Positions 34,526 to 45,491 of a DNA stretch of 64,000 nt are shown piece after piece. The DNA is from Girardinichthys multiradiatus (lineage: Eukaryota; Chordata; Actinopteri; Cyprinodontiformes; Goodeidae), in NCBI RefSeq assembly GCF_021462225.1, contig NC_061815.1, forward strand, positions 45,605,986 through 45,669,985. The letters run 5' to 3'. Each line of letters opens with the position of its first letter. Position 1 is the stretch's first letter. The notes below the pieces were generated by a model. It was not told the DNA's origin and did not search any database. It saw only the letters and a list, made by a program, of their open reading frames with translations. Both the position numbers and the translations under genes were made by a program.

Positions 34526-35100
34526 TGTGTTCTATATGAACATGCCAATACTTCATGGATCATGCAATACCACTGCCTAGGACCTTCTACATTTTTAGGA
34601 CCATGTGGTAATTTATGACAGAACTGCCCAGTAAATCTTTGTGTTAACATAACAAATGAACTGTCAGATTGTCTTTTACCTTTCTACTGTAAAAGATCAT
34701 CATCATGAGCTGAAGCTCAGTCTTCATTCCATAATAATCTACATTTCTTAAGTTCAGGATTTTTTTTTTTAGATGGTCAGCCCTTCGGTCCCTTCCTGAG
34801 GCAGAACAGAGCAGCCAAAAGGGCCAGAAGAAAATGCCTTTGTCAAGGTTTGGAATTTACTGCAGGCGGTCATGAGCCATTAGGACCAAACTGTACACTA
34901 TTCAAGTGCTTTGATCAAATTTAAGAAACGGATGCAACACGGATGGCTTTAGCTGGGGTTGAAATCAACACCAGGAACTATTACAGAAATATTGAGATAA
35001 GACATTTTCTTTATGGTGGATCTGTTGATCACAGTTTTTATTTTAGCTGGACTCGATTTGCAGCAGGCGGACTGAGCTGAGGCACAGTGCTTCCCCGACT
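34526..35100. other. Unique non-coding stretch
   Basis: No gene recognised. Confidence 0.4.
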
Positions 35101-35430
35101 ATTTCAATTCAATTCAGTTTATTTATATAGCGCCAATTCACAACACATGTTGTCTCAAGGCACTTCACAAAAGTCAGGTACATACATTCCAATTAATCCT
35201 AACCATTGAACAGTGCAGTCAGAGTTAGTTATTTATTCAAATTGGATAAAAAGTTTTTTCTATCTAAGGAAACCCAGCAGATTGCATCCAGTCAGTGACT
35301 TGCAGCATTCCCTCCTTCCATATGAGCATGTAGAGACAGTGGACAGTCACTGGCGTTGACTTTGCAGCAATCCCTCATACGGAGCATGCATGTAGCGACA
35401 GTGGAGAGGAAAAACTCCCTAAAGAAAACT
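35101..35430 (-). repeat. Dispersed repeat with LINE-like tail
   Basis: It begins with 'tttcaattcaattcagttta' and 'tatagcgccaattcacaaca', which is the reverse complement of a common fish LINE/SINE 3' tail. Then come 'ctaaggaaacccagcagatt', 'cagtgacttgcagcattccc' and 'gagcatgcatgtagcgacag' blocks. Probably another piece of the family seen at 26935-27255. Confidence 0.55.
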
Positions 35431-35840
35431 AGCTCATCCATCCAACATCTCACAGAAATATTCCTTGTGTTATTGTTAATTCAGGTAAGTTTCCACCAAC
35501 AAAAAGCCATGAGTCAAAAGCTGTGCACCTCTTAGCACCGTGTCAGGGCTATCTGGCCACAAAAACTCTCCGACGATGGACAGTATCTGAAATTCTTGTA
35601 TTTAAAAATATAAATCTACAGCAAAACCTTAAAACTGTTATCTGCTTTAACATGTTAATGTAATACTAACTGTAGACTGTTAATATGCTATTTTCCATTG
35701 AGCATACCACAAACCAAGCTGTGGGTCTTTATAGAAAGACTGGTGTGTCTGACCTCCTAGATCAATGTGCTTCAGGTTGTTGCAACTTTTCTCATGAATT
35801 CGGTTGAACAACACAAAGGTCCTGCTACTGTTCACACAGA
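35431..35840. other. Unique non-coding stretch
   Basis: No gene recognised. Confidence 0.4.
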
Positions 35841-37200
35841 CAGTGGCTTGTAAAAGTATTCATACCCCTTGAACTTTTCAATAAACATAAATATATTTTC
35901 TTTGAATTTTATGTGAAAAGATGAACACAAAGTGGAATACAACTGTGAAGTGGAACGAAAATTATACATGATTTTTTTTCTTTTTTTACAAATAAAAAAA
36001 TTGAAATTGGCATTGTGCAAAAAGTATTCAGGCTCCTGAGTCAATACTTTGCAGAACCACCTCTTGCTGCAGTTACAGCTGCAAGTCTTTTAGGGTTTGT
36101 CTCTACCAGCTTTGCACATCTAGTGACTGATATTTTTGCCCATTCTTCTTTGCAAAACAGCTCAAGCTCAGTCAGATTAGGTGGAGAGTGTTTGTGAACA
36201 GCAATTTTCAGATCTTGCAACAGATTCTTGATTGGGTTTAGGTCTGGACTTTGACTGGGCCATTCTAACACATAAATATGATTTTTTTTTAAACCTTTCC
36301 ATTGTAGCCCTAGCTTTATGTTTAGGGTCACTGTCCTGATGGAAGATGAACCTCCGCCCCAGTCTCAAGTCTTTTGCTGACTCCAACTTGTTTCTTTCAA
36401 GATTTCTCTGTATTTGGCTCCATCCATCTTCACATCAACTCTGACCATTTTCCCTGCCCCTGCTGAAGAGAAGCACTCCCAGAGCATGATGCTGCCACCG
36501 CCATATTTGACAGTGGGGATGGTGTCTTAAGAGTGATGTGCAGTGTTTTGCATTTTGGCCAAAACGTTCAAATTTGGTCTCGTCTGACCAAAGCACCTTC
36601 TTCCACATGTTTGCTGTGTCCCCAACATGGCTTCTGGCAAACTGCAAATGGGACCTCTTATGATTTTCTTTTAACAACAGCTTTTTTCTTGCCACTCTTC
36701 CATAAAGACCACATTTGTGCAGTGCATGACTAATAGTTGTCCTGTGGACAGATTCCACCACCTGAGCTGTGGATCTCTGCAGTTTGTCCAGAGTCACCAT
36801 GGGCCTCTTGGATGCATCTCTGATCAGTGCTTTGCTTGTTCAACCTTAAAGTTTAGGTGGCCGGCCTTGTCTTTGTAGGTTTACAGTTGTGCTATACTCT
36901 TTCCATTTCCAGATGATGGATTGAACAGAGCTCCGTGAAATGTTCAAAGCTTGGGAAATCTTTTTATAGCCTAAGCCTGCTTTAAACTTCTCCACAACTT
37001 TATCCCTGACCTTTCTGGTGTGTTCCTTGGACTTCATGATGCCATTTACTCCCCAATATTCTTATTCTTAAGCAACCTCTGAGGCCACCACAAAGCAGCT
37101 GTATTTGTACTGAGATTAGATTACACAGAGGTGGACTCTATCTAGTCATTAGCAATCATCAGAACATGAAACATGAAATTCAAAAACTCATACAAGCATT
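35841..37200 (-). mobile_element. Tc1-like transposon with truncated right end
   Basis: The left inverted repeat (35841-36010) starts CAGTGGCTTGTAAAAGTATT and has the long IR typical of fish Tc1 families. The transposase lies on the minus strand (36041-37037). The matching right inverted repeat is not found before the next repeat at about 37305, so that end is deleted. The left end lacks its TA. Confidence 0.83.
36041..37037 (-). pseudogene. Tc1-like transposase, frameshifted, catalytic Glu lost
   Basis: The start at 37037 gives MKSKEHTRKVRDKVVEKF, a helix-turn-helix region with YKKISQALNISRSSVQSI and the GRPPKL hinge. After frameshifts, 36435-36800 has VESVHRTTISHALHKCGLYG and KVLWSDETKFERFG with the first catalytic Asp. 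Then FIFHQDSDPKHKAR carries the second Asp and EWPSQSPDLNPIKNLLQDLK the third position. That position reads Lys (NPIK) where family members have Glu. Several frameshifts separate the blocks, so no protein can be made. It is the same family as the remnants at 33490-34525 and 38888-41340. Confidence 0.85.
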
Positions 37201-37304
37201 AAATGCTTGATTCTGACATCATTCACTATGGAGGGCTGAGGATGTTGATTTTTTTTTTTGTAACATTTTTCTCACTAACTGTTATTTGGGTTAAACTGAC
37301 ATAT

Positions 37305-37795
37305 TTTATTATTCTAAAGTCCTTATTAAAGTCCCTACACTGGCTCCCTGTAGCTCAGAGAATAGACTTTAAAATACTTCTGTTAGTCTATAAATCACTG
37401 AATGGCTTAGCACCAAAATAGATTACAGACTTGTCAGTGTATCAACCACCCAGACCTCTCAGGTCTTTTGGCTCAAATCTGCTCTGCATACCCAGAACCA
37501 GAACCAAACATGAAGAAGCAGCTTTTAGTTCTTACGTTCTACTAATCTGGAATAAACTCCCAGAAAACTGTAAAAGTGCTGAAACCCTAAGTTGCTTTAA
37601 ATCAAGATTAAAGCAATTTAAATCAAGTTTAATTTTATTTATTGTTTTATTATCATCTTTTTTATCATTCATTTTTTATTCTCTTTAATTATTTAATTAC
37701 TTTTATGCCACTGCAATGTACTTTTCCTATTATGTTTTCATGTACAGCACTTTGAATTGTCTTGCTACTGAAATGTGCCATATAAAAAAACTTAC
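37305..37795 (+). pseudogene. L2-type LINE 3' end
   Basis: One frame, broken by a TAG near 37420, encodes LLKSLHWLPVAQRIDFKILL, LVYKSLNGLAPK, then YQPPRPLRSFGSNLL and AAFSSYVLLIWNKLPENCKS, which is the C-terminal end of L2-type LINE ORF2. It is followed by the 3' UTR block 'ctactgaaatgtgccatata' near 37766, the known end of this type. The element is 5'-truncated. Confidence 0.8.
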
Positions 37796-38887
37796 CTTCC
37801 CTATTAGGAATCAACTCCAATTTTTGTAAAGAAATAGAACCTTTAACTTTCTTAGGACTAGTGGGTGAAGCATGTTTTGTGGCAAATAAACAGCAATGAT
37901 GCACTCAGTACTAACACAGTTAACTATGAAAAGCATATCTCCTTGCTTACCTCTGTTAGAATAAAACAATGTGTATCTTTGTAGACAGTGGGTTTCGTTT
38001 TAGCCAAGATTTAGTTCAGGTCTTTTTCCCTATTTGGATTAATAAATAATGTTCTTTACTTGAATTTAAAAGTAATTTACATTTCACTCTTTTTTATATA
38101 ATTTTAAGCAAACCATTCAAGCTGTTTTTCTTCTTCTATTTTATTTATGGAAAAATGTTTGGCCAAAAGAGAGTTATCCTGAAGCAGAATAACATAATAA
38201 ACCATCTCCTGTTGGTCGAACTGCAGTTTTTCTCATCACTCACATGAGAAAGGAAAAGTGGCCATGATTGTTTGTGGCATCCAGGATGCAGAATCCAAAC
38301 AGAAAAGGAGGAGGAAAACTTCTTAACGTTTCTTTGCATATTTACTGTACTGCAGCATATTTCCACAAGATGACAGCAGAGATCCAGAAAATATTGCAAA
38401 CTAAAACAGGATTGTGGTTTTGAGGCCTAAAAAGCTTCAATTTACCCAGTGGCCAGATCCTGCTGTAACTCTATATTACAGAGCTATGTTCAAAGAACTA
38501 CATTAAAAATACTGTTTTTGTCTCAATTATTTAAGAACTTGATCACATTTTAAAATGAACAAGTTTTCCTAGTTATTAAACCATTTAAACCCTTTAAAAA
38601 GACTCAAAGGTAAAAAGCTGCTGACTGAGTTTTCACTGGCTTGATTGTGCACCTTAACAAACACTTTGTGCTTTGACCTGGTGATATATTAACTGTGAGC
38701 TGCAGGCTTCTCATACAAGGACAAGCTGGCTCATGTTAGAATTTGTCAACATTTACAGCTTTTTTTGAAAGAACTCTATGACAACACAACTGAAATATGT
38801 CAATAAAAATCCTGACTGAGCTGAAAATGACAACAAAACTTACAGAAACAAATGCATGTGCAGTAAGTTGAAAGGAAGTATGACAAA
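37796..38887. other. Unique non-coding stretch
   Basis: No gene or repeat recognised. Confidence 0.4.
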
Positions 38888-39009
38888 GAAATAAAGTTCC
38901 ATGCAAATGTTTTCATACCCCTTATACTTTTTCACATTTTTTATGTTGCAACCACAAACTTCAATGCATTTTGCTGAGATTTTATATGACAGGCCAACAG
39001 AAAGTAGTG

Positions 39010-39614
39010 CATGATGGCCATAAATGATGCAAACTCCCAAACACAAACAAAACAATGCAACAGAAAAACGCTGAAAAAGAAAAATGGTGCAATCACAGAA
39101 AATAGACAAAGGCAAAAAGAAAAAATGATACAAAAAAAAATACAATAACAGCGGGGTGTCGACCACCAAGTCATCCGGAACCACACCCTTAGTGAAGACA
39201 TTAACAGGATTGTCCAGATGAAACTTGGAGGACAGAAAGAAAAGACATGTTTTCCTTCATGTCTTCACTAAGGGTGGTTGTAATATTTTACAATATTATA
39301 GAACAGCAGCACATTTACATTGATAATATTCATGGTGGTCTCTCTCTAGTGGTCTGGTGAACTTCCGTTTTGTGAGTGAGTTTGCAGCTTTTTTTTACTT
39401 GCAGTTGTTTTTGCCATTTGCTGTTTTCATATTTGCAAAGTTTTTCCTTTTGCTTCTGTCTATATTCTGTTATTGCATCATTTTTCTTTTGCAGCATTTT
39501 TCTATCACATTTTTTTTTTTTTTGTGCTTGTGTGTTTTGGAGTTTGCATCATTCAAGTGTTTGCAGTGAATTTTCGCGGTTTGCTGGGCGTTTGTACCTG
39601 TCGGCCACCGTAGG
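39010..39614. mobile_element. Foldback (long inverted repeat) element
   Basis: Two arms of roughly 150 bp are inverted copies of each other: the arm at about 39022-39165 has 'aatgatgcaaactcccaaac' and 'caatcacagaaaatagacaa', and the arm at about 39430-39565 has the complement ('tctatattctgttattgcat', 'gtgttttggagtttgcatca'). About 270 bp separate them, including a smaller inverted pair 'cttcatgtcttcactaaggg' / 'cttagtgaagacat'. The flanks 'gtagtgcatga' and 'gtggtgcacaa' may be a diverged 9-11 bp target duplication. No protein coding. Confidence 0.55.
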
Positions 39615-39879
39615 TGGTGCACAAAGTAAAAGGAAAATGAAATATGATTTTCAAAATGTTTTACAGATAAAAATCTCATCACCATCTAACCCACTGAATT
39701 CTGTAGCCAACTAATTAGCAAACACGGTACCTCTGAGAGCATCATTCATAGAAACAGGCAAGAGGCCCATTGTACCTCTGGAGGAGCTGCAGAGTTCCAC
39801 AACCAAATGAAACAGTCTGTTGACAGGACAACTATCAGTTGCTCACTCCGCAATTCTGACCTTTATGGAGAGTGACAAC

Positions 39880-39957
39880 CAGGGGTGAAAGTAGTTTTAA
39901 AATCTTGCCGGTACTTAGGGGCGGAGCTAGATGGGGGGCTGGGGAGGCACTGGGGTA

Positions 39958-40039
<82 letters not shown>

Positions 40040-41041
40040 GATATGTGTGGTGTTGTAATTGTTACTCTCATCTGTGGCCCTTTGAGATTTCTCTCTCTCT
40101 CTCTCAGCAAAGTCCAAACTCAAACTAATTAAAATGTATCGATATTTTACTTTACTGTAGGCTGTCTGTATAAGGTAGAACTTAGAATCACTTAACAATG
40201 TAATATATATATATATCAGTTGTTAAAGAACTGCCATGTATGAAACAATGATAAACTATTGTCTGATGCATAACTTTTCATCGTCAGTTTCCGTCTTTTC
40301 TTTTGAACAAATAAGTTATTGTTCTCTGCTTTTTCGTCAAGTTTTGATTTCATTTAAATTAAAAATTTGACAGTTCGGTTGTTATCGCGATTTTATTTAA
40401 AAATCTGTAGATGGTAAGTGATTTATTGTTCGTCCTGTCCTAATGCAAGCGGCGGGTTTTTGTCTGTGCACCACCTGTGTAAAATCTCCCAGCCCAATAA
40501 ATCGAACGCACTGATCTCCTTTGCAACCGCTCTGTTTCGGAGGTAAGTGCGCATGCGCTCCCGTGTAGTGTATGTGAAATCTCTGGTCGTGAGCGGTGTT
40601 TTCTAGCTGTACTGTGTTGTTGTAATTCAACAAAATAACATGAAACACAACTAGTTTCTCTCCCTGTGATTTTAACTGGGGTATTTAGCAGCGAGCAGAC
40701 AGACATTAAAACGTAGCGGTGCTCGTTTTAAAGGCTGGCCGTTCACAAAAACCTCGAGCTCCGAGGGGAGAGAAGCAAAGAGCGTTGAGGCTCCATCATA
40801 GCAGAACAGTTGAGAAATTATCTGAAATGAGGGGAAAAAAAGCTATATTTATGTTTTAGACTGTCTATTGGTAGCGGATCTGATCTTCTTTGTTTGCTCA
40901 GGAACTTTTGCAGCCGTAACTGGTTCTGGAAGACGGCTTCATAGCAGACAGCCGTTCTTCCCTCTTCCCGGTACTGCGTACCGGCGCAGAATCTTTTAGT
41001 GGTACACAGTACCGGACCGTACCGGCTGACTTTCACCCCCG
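39880..41041. mobile_element. Non-autonomous hAT element
   Basis: The termini CAGGGGTGAAAG (39880) and CTTTCACCCCCG (ending 41041) are inverted repeats. The flanks GTGACAAC (39872-39879) and GTGACAAT (41042-41049) form an 8-bp target duplication with one mismatch. The empty site matches the interrupted Tc1 transposase sequence, which supports the boundaries. The subterminal regions contain 'gccggtac' motifs on both sides. A TA microsatellite (39959-40034) has expanded inside. No transposase domain is visible. Confidence 0.8.
39959..40034. repeat. (TA)n microsatellite
   Basis: Pure TA run within the non-autonomous hAT. Confidence 0.95.
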
Positions 41042-41389
41042 GTGACAATACGAAAGACATAGCTGAAAGAAAGTCACAGGAGGTCCAGGTTAAAGTTTGG
41101 GCATATAAAAGACACACACACAAAGCGTGTGGAAGAAGATTTGGGACTGATGAGTCCCAAACTGAATTTTATGGCCTAGATGCAACATGCTGTGTTGAGA
41201 AAAACATTCCCGACTACCCTGAACACACCAGCGGAGACAGGGAAGTTAGAGTTGATGGGAAGATCATTATTTTCCTTCCAATTCACAAATATGCACTACT
41301 CTGTTATCGTATACATTTAAAAATGGTAAATGTCGGGGTTGAAACCTTGCTCTAAATCAGGGAGATCCCTCTTCTGCTGTTTTCCTCAC

Positions 41390-42020
41390 ATGTAAAAGTG
41401 GGTGTGAGATCCCCAGCGTGCTGCTGTCCTTATTGGCCGCCGGTGGAGAGGCGCTGCTGTGTGTATTTTTTTGCCGTTGGAGCAATGTCTTACTGCGGTG
41501 TGCAAGTCTCAAACTGCGTTAAATCAACGAAAAACAGCTAGATTAATACCGGACGTTGTTATCTACCAAAATAAGAGCATGCACTAGAAACGACGTAATG
41601 CTTAAACGAAGTGAAAACTTCACTCGCAACAACGCGTACATTTTGAAAATGTCTCTAAATGCTGCACAAGGGAACTAAAATGTTGCATGTATGTCGAGTT
41701 TTAACTTTGCTTTTTACCCTTCTGTTCACTCAGTCTTTTTCAAACTGGGTCTGTCTGCAAACTAGGTTTATTGTGAAGGCTTTCAGCCCCAGTTCTGTGG
41801 ATAACTGTGTGTAACTAGATGCTGCAGACTAACAGGAGCGACCGGAGTACACTAACTGGCCGCCGGTGCTGCTGCTGAAACATCTACAGCTACAACGCAG
41901 GAGGACTGGCAGACTGACGCGGTTCTCCACTCATTTCGGAGGAATAACGCGGCTTTTGGCGGCTTTCGCACCTTTCCTGCAGGCGTTCGTACTTAAAGAG
42001 ACGAGCCAAGTCCTTCGTCC
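41390..42020 (+). promoter_or_regulatory. CpG-rich promoter-like region and 5' UTR
   Basis: CpG dinucleotides are frequent here, for example in 'ggccgccggtgg', 'gaaacgacgtaatg', 'caacaacgcgtac' and 'ggaataacgcggcttttggcgg', while flanking DNA is AT-rich and CpG-poor. The region leads directly into the ATG at 42021. No obvious TATA box is placed. The transcription start is not determinable from sequence alone. The nearest transposon end (about 41340) lies just upstream. Confidence 0.5.
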
Positions 42021-42122
42021 ATGGCCAGTCCGGTTGCAGACCTTGGACAGTCTCATCAGCATCACCCTGTGACGGAGTCGGCCGCCGACTCTGCGTTTCA
42101 GGAGGCGCAGAAATGGATCGAG
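42021..42122 (+). CDS. limch1: First coding exon, LIMCH1-like (partial gene)
   Basis: ATG at 42021 opens 34 codons that end with GAG directly before GTGAGT (42123), a consensus splice donor in phase 0. The peptide starts MASPVADLGQSH and ends AFQEAQKWIE. From memory, the N-terminus of vertebrate LIMCH1 has AF-EAQKWIE at the same distance from Met, just before the calponin-homology domain, and LMO7 is a related but less similar candidate. LIMCH1 is an actin- and non-muscle-myosin-associated protein with N-terminal CH and C-terminal LIM domains. No CH-domain exon is recognisable downstream, so the rest of the gene lies beyond 64000. Base +4 is G, but the -3 base is T. The call rests on about ten conserved residues plus splice and CpG context. 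Confidence 0.55.
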
Positions 42123-44591
42123 GTGAGTTCAAAAACCCAAATGCCGCATCACCTCAGCAGATCATTCTGCTTTAAGCCCAGGTGTTTGTTGATATAGTGT
42201 GGTCTTAGTTACTGCTATGTAGCTCCTATCTCCTCTTTAAACTGCACTTTATTTTGTTGCTTGTTCACCTGTTGAAATAGAAAAATATAAACTGTTCATT
42301 TCCTTTGCAAGTTGCCTGCATCATGTAAATGCTCCTCATTTAATACAGCCTGAATATAATAATAATAATAAAAATAATAAAGGGAGAGTTTAATTTATTT
42401 TGTCCTGGCCATCCTAATATTTGCAGGAGGGGCTCAGTTGTTTTTGTTGTACAGAAGCTGTTTAAAGTGATCTAGCGCATGTTTGGCTAAAAACAATAAA
42501 TGCATCATGTGGAATGGATTTTTGCCCCATTGCAGGCCTGGTCAACAATAATCACACAAGTGAGGTTTTGTTCAAGGAGAATTTTAATCACAACACTTGT
42601 TAGCCTCCATCGCATCTGAGTTTGTCACCATCCTGCTTTCATATTTGTTCTTGTCAAAGCCCAGCTAGCTGTCTGATAATCTGCTTCATGATGTAGGCAC
42701 CTCTTTGTAGGCGTGCATGGTTTTTTTTAATAAATAAAATGTAAACAATTTGTCGGTTGTCCAACATAGGGAGGTTGCAGTCCGTCTGCATAGAAGACTT
42801 ATTGGCGGGGCTCATAAAATACACTAACAACAGTGGCAACCTCCTAGAAGTGAATCACAAGCACTGGAAAAATAAAATAAAAATCCACTTAAGCTTGCAC
42901 TGGTAGCCATTATTTTTACCTGATCTCCCTGCCAAGGAAACATCTATGGCTTGTTTTATACTACGGATTTTTTCTGACAATGTTTGGCTTTCATAGAGGT
43001 CTGAACTGCTGATTCTGATTTTTGACAGATTCCATTTTTATTTCTAAGGAATAAAACACATACAAGTGAAACATGTGCTCCAAGTTTTCTGATAGATGTA
43101 TTAGTTTTGAATTCAACAGAAAAAATAAGAAAATAAAACTTTATCCTCAATATGCAACAAAGCATATGTCCCTAATCTTTGCCAGATTTTTGGTTAAAAA
43201 AAAGGTATTAATTTACATTCTGATTTTTGATGCATTTATTGAACCAATAGTTAAAGTTAATAATTTTGTTGCAATCAATAAACAGTGGAAAAGTAATCAG
43301 ATTTTTAAGTATTTACCTGCCAATCCTTCAGTACCAATCAAGACAAAATAGATTCCAATAACTGGCCGGCTGATTTGTGCGTCATTGTTCCATTCTTCTT
43401 CTTATTTTAATATTTTCATACACAGACAACACAGCATATTTTATTACGTTTTTTAAAATGACACAGATAAAAGTGTCAGGCGCCTTTGCAGGCCTATTTA
43501 GCAGCTTTAAACTCCTCTGAGGACCAAGTCACATCTTTAAAAAGCCACCACTGACCTAGAATTTGTGAGGCTGAGAGCAGAGGAGTGGAAGTGAACTGAA
43601 ACTGCTTCTTTGTTGTTCTCCTCTCAGCTTTCTCTCTTTGGGGCTGACTTTATTATCTCCACACACCAGTTGACAGTTTCTCGCCCCTAAATGAACGCAA
43701 AAACACAAAGCTTCAGTCAACTTCCCAGCATCCAATTATATTCACTTGCTTTGTCAAGTACAGTATCGGCACCTGATGCAAGAGGTTATGCCAGCAGTTT
43801 CCCCAGTTTGGCATTTATTTTTAAAGACAAATCAAAAGATACAGAAAACAGTTTAACTGGCTTGTTTGCGTTATGTATCTCCTCAACAGTTCACTGAGGT
43901 TGGAAAGTAAACTTCTGTTTTCTTTCGTCTGAAGGCTGTTTAGCTTTAAGTTTGAATTTTCACCTATATATGTTCTGAGCACTGTAGAAGTAAATACTCA
44001 TACAGCACAGATTTAGCTGAGGGGGACATGCTTCATTACTTCCTAAAGGCATTTTGGAGCTGGTTCATGCCAAGCAAAGTTATGCTGGCTTCTTTTTTTC
44101 CTAACATGGATCAGCTTTTACTTAATTTTGTTTTGGCAGGTGAGAATAATTTAAAATCTGCCACTTATCAACTAACCACACAGAGACCCCTGAATCTGCT
44201 TTCAAAGCCAGATTCAAGCTTTACTGTCTGCTTGTTCTTGTGGTCCCACCGTGGTTGCATCTTAAGCTGATTTATATTTCAGCGGTGGGTTGCAAGTTGA
44301 TTGAAGTGCACCCATGGCAGTAAATGGGTGTGTCCTGAATTTTCAGACTGGATCTTGCGCTGATGAAATGTGAAAGTAATTTTTCACACGTGTGGTCAAA
44401 TTTTTGATGGATGGTTGACACAGACTTTGTTTTTGTAGCAAATTAAAACTCTGACAGTTCCTGTGAAATTTATGTGTAGATTCTTAAGCTTTACATGACA
44501 TTCAACACTGAAAAGGTTTGTCAAAGCCAAAAAATATAAAGACTGAGGACTTACAGTGGGGGAAATAAGTAGCCACATTGTCATGGCAAGA
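42123..44591. other. Presumed intron 1, non-coding
   Basis: Begins with the GTGAGT donor. A short AAT run lies at 42356-42380. No other exon or repeat recognised. A 'cagtgggggaaataag' word at 44555 resembles a Tc1-type terminus but has no partner. Confidence 0.45.
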
Positions 44592-45491
44592 GTAAAGCCA
44601 GAGCATCTTCAAAGCTCTGATAGGTTGTTCCTGGTCTGTAATGGTCAGTATCTATCAAATGTAGTCCAAGGCACTAACAGTGAACAGGCAACAGGATCAT
44701 GGGTACCTAAGCACTATTCATGTACATAAAGAGTGAATAATGCTCTGTGTGGACCAGTCAGAAATTCCTGAAGAAGTTAATACTGGTTCTGAGAAAGGTG
44801 TCACAAACTGCTTAATGGTTGTTGTGTATAGGCTTGCATAACTAAGAGCCAGGCAGAGTGCCCATACTGTCCCCTGTCCACCACTAAAAAAACCTAACAA
44901 TGGAGAGATGATAAACTATACCAGGGATCAATGGAGGAATGTGGTCTGGTTTGATAACTCATTGGGTGATTGGCTAGGTGCATTTGCCTTGCTTACCTGG
45001 GGAACTAATTACACCAAGATACACACACCATAGGAAGAAGGCAAGAGAGTAGACGCTGTGGTATTTTGGCCAGTGTTCGGCTGGGAAACCCTTGGACATC
45101 TACCATTCGTTTGAATGTTATTTTGACACATACCACCATCTACCTAAGTATCGTTGTATACCACCTACACCTTTTAATGGAAACAGTATTCTTTGATGGC
45201 TGTGACCTCTTTTAGCGGGATAATACTCCCTGTCACAAACAAAAATGGTTTAGGAAGAGTTTAAGCAGCACAACAATACATTTGAGGTGTTGGCTTGGCC
45301 TTCAAATTCCCACGATCTCAGTGAACCTCGGAACCTACAGGAAAGGATCTACTGTGAACATGTTGGTGCCAGATACTACAGCACACCCTCAGGGGCCTGT
45401 TGAAGTCCTTGCCTCAACGGTTCAGGGCTGTTTTGGTAGCAAAAGGGCAGCCAACACTAGGCAGGTGATCATAATGTTATGACTGGTTGGT
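44592..45491 (+). mobile_element. Degenerate Tc1-like element (second family)
   Basis: The right terminus 'gtgatcataatgttatgact' followed by 'ggttggtgta' (45462-45491) fits the TIR of a known fish Tc1 family. Plus-strand traces of transposase include 'gttaatactggttctgagaa', 'gcttacctggggaac', 'gctgggaaacccttggacat', 'gcgggataatactccctgtc' (second Asp block) and 'ggttcagggctgttttggta' (C-terminus). The block with the catalytic Glu is largely deleted. The frame is destroyed. Confidence 0.75.

Larger units (their letters stand above)
38888..41340 (+). mobile_element. Tc1-like remnant split by two later insertions
   Basis: Four pieces of one Tc1 copy are in order and on one strand. 38888-39009 is the left inverted repeat ('tttcatacccctt', 'caaccacaaacttcaatgca'). 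39615-39690 continues that repeat ('aggaaaatgaaatatgattt'). 39738-39879 is transposase, ending at the 'tttatggagagtgacaac' block. 41042-41340 resumes the transposase ('gtgtggaagaagatttggga', 'ccctgaacacaccagc') and reaches the right inverted repeat ('tattttccttccaattcac'). A foldback element sits in the first gap and a non-autonomous hAT in the second. The catalytic core after the first Asp region is deleted. Confidence 0.74.

Noticed and set aside
40985..41355. 118-codon plus-strand frame ending the hAT region
   Set aside because: It crosses a hAT terminus into a Tc1 remnant, so it is a chance fusion of two elements.
41866..42072. Frame overlapping the presumed host start codon
   Set aside because: It would have to start at GTG and lies in another frame; no evidence that it acts as an upstream reading frame.
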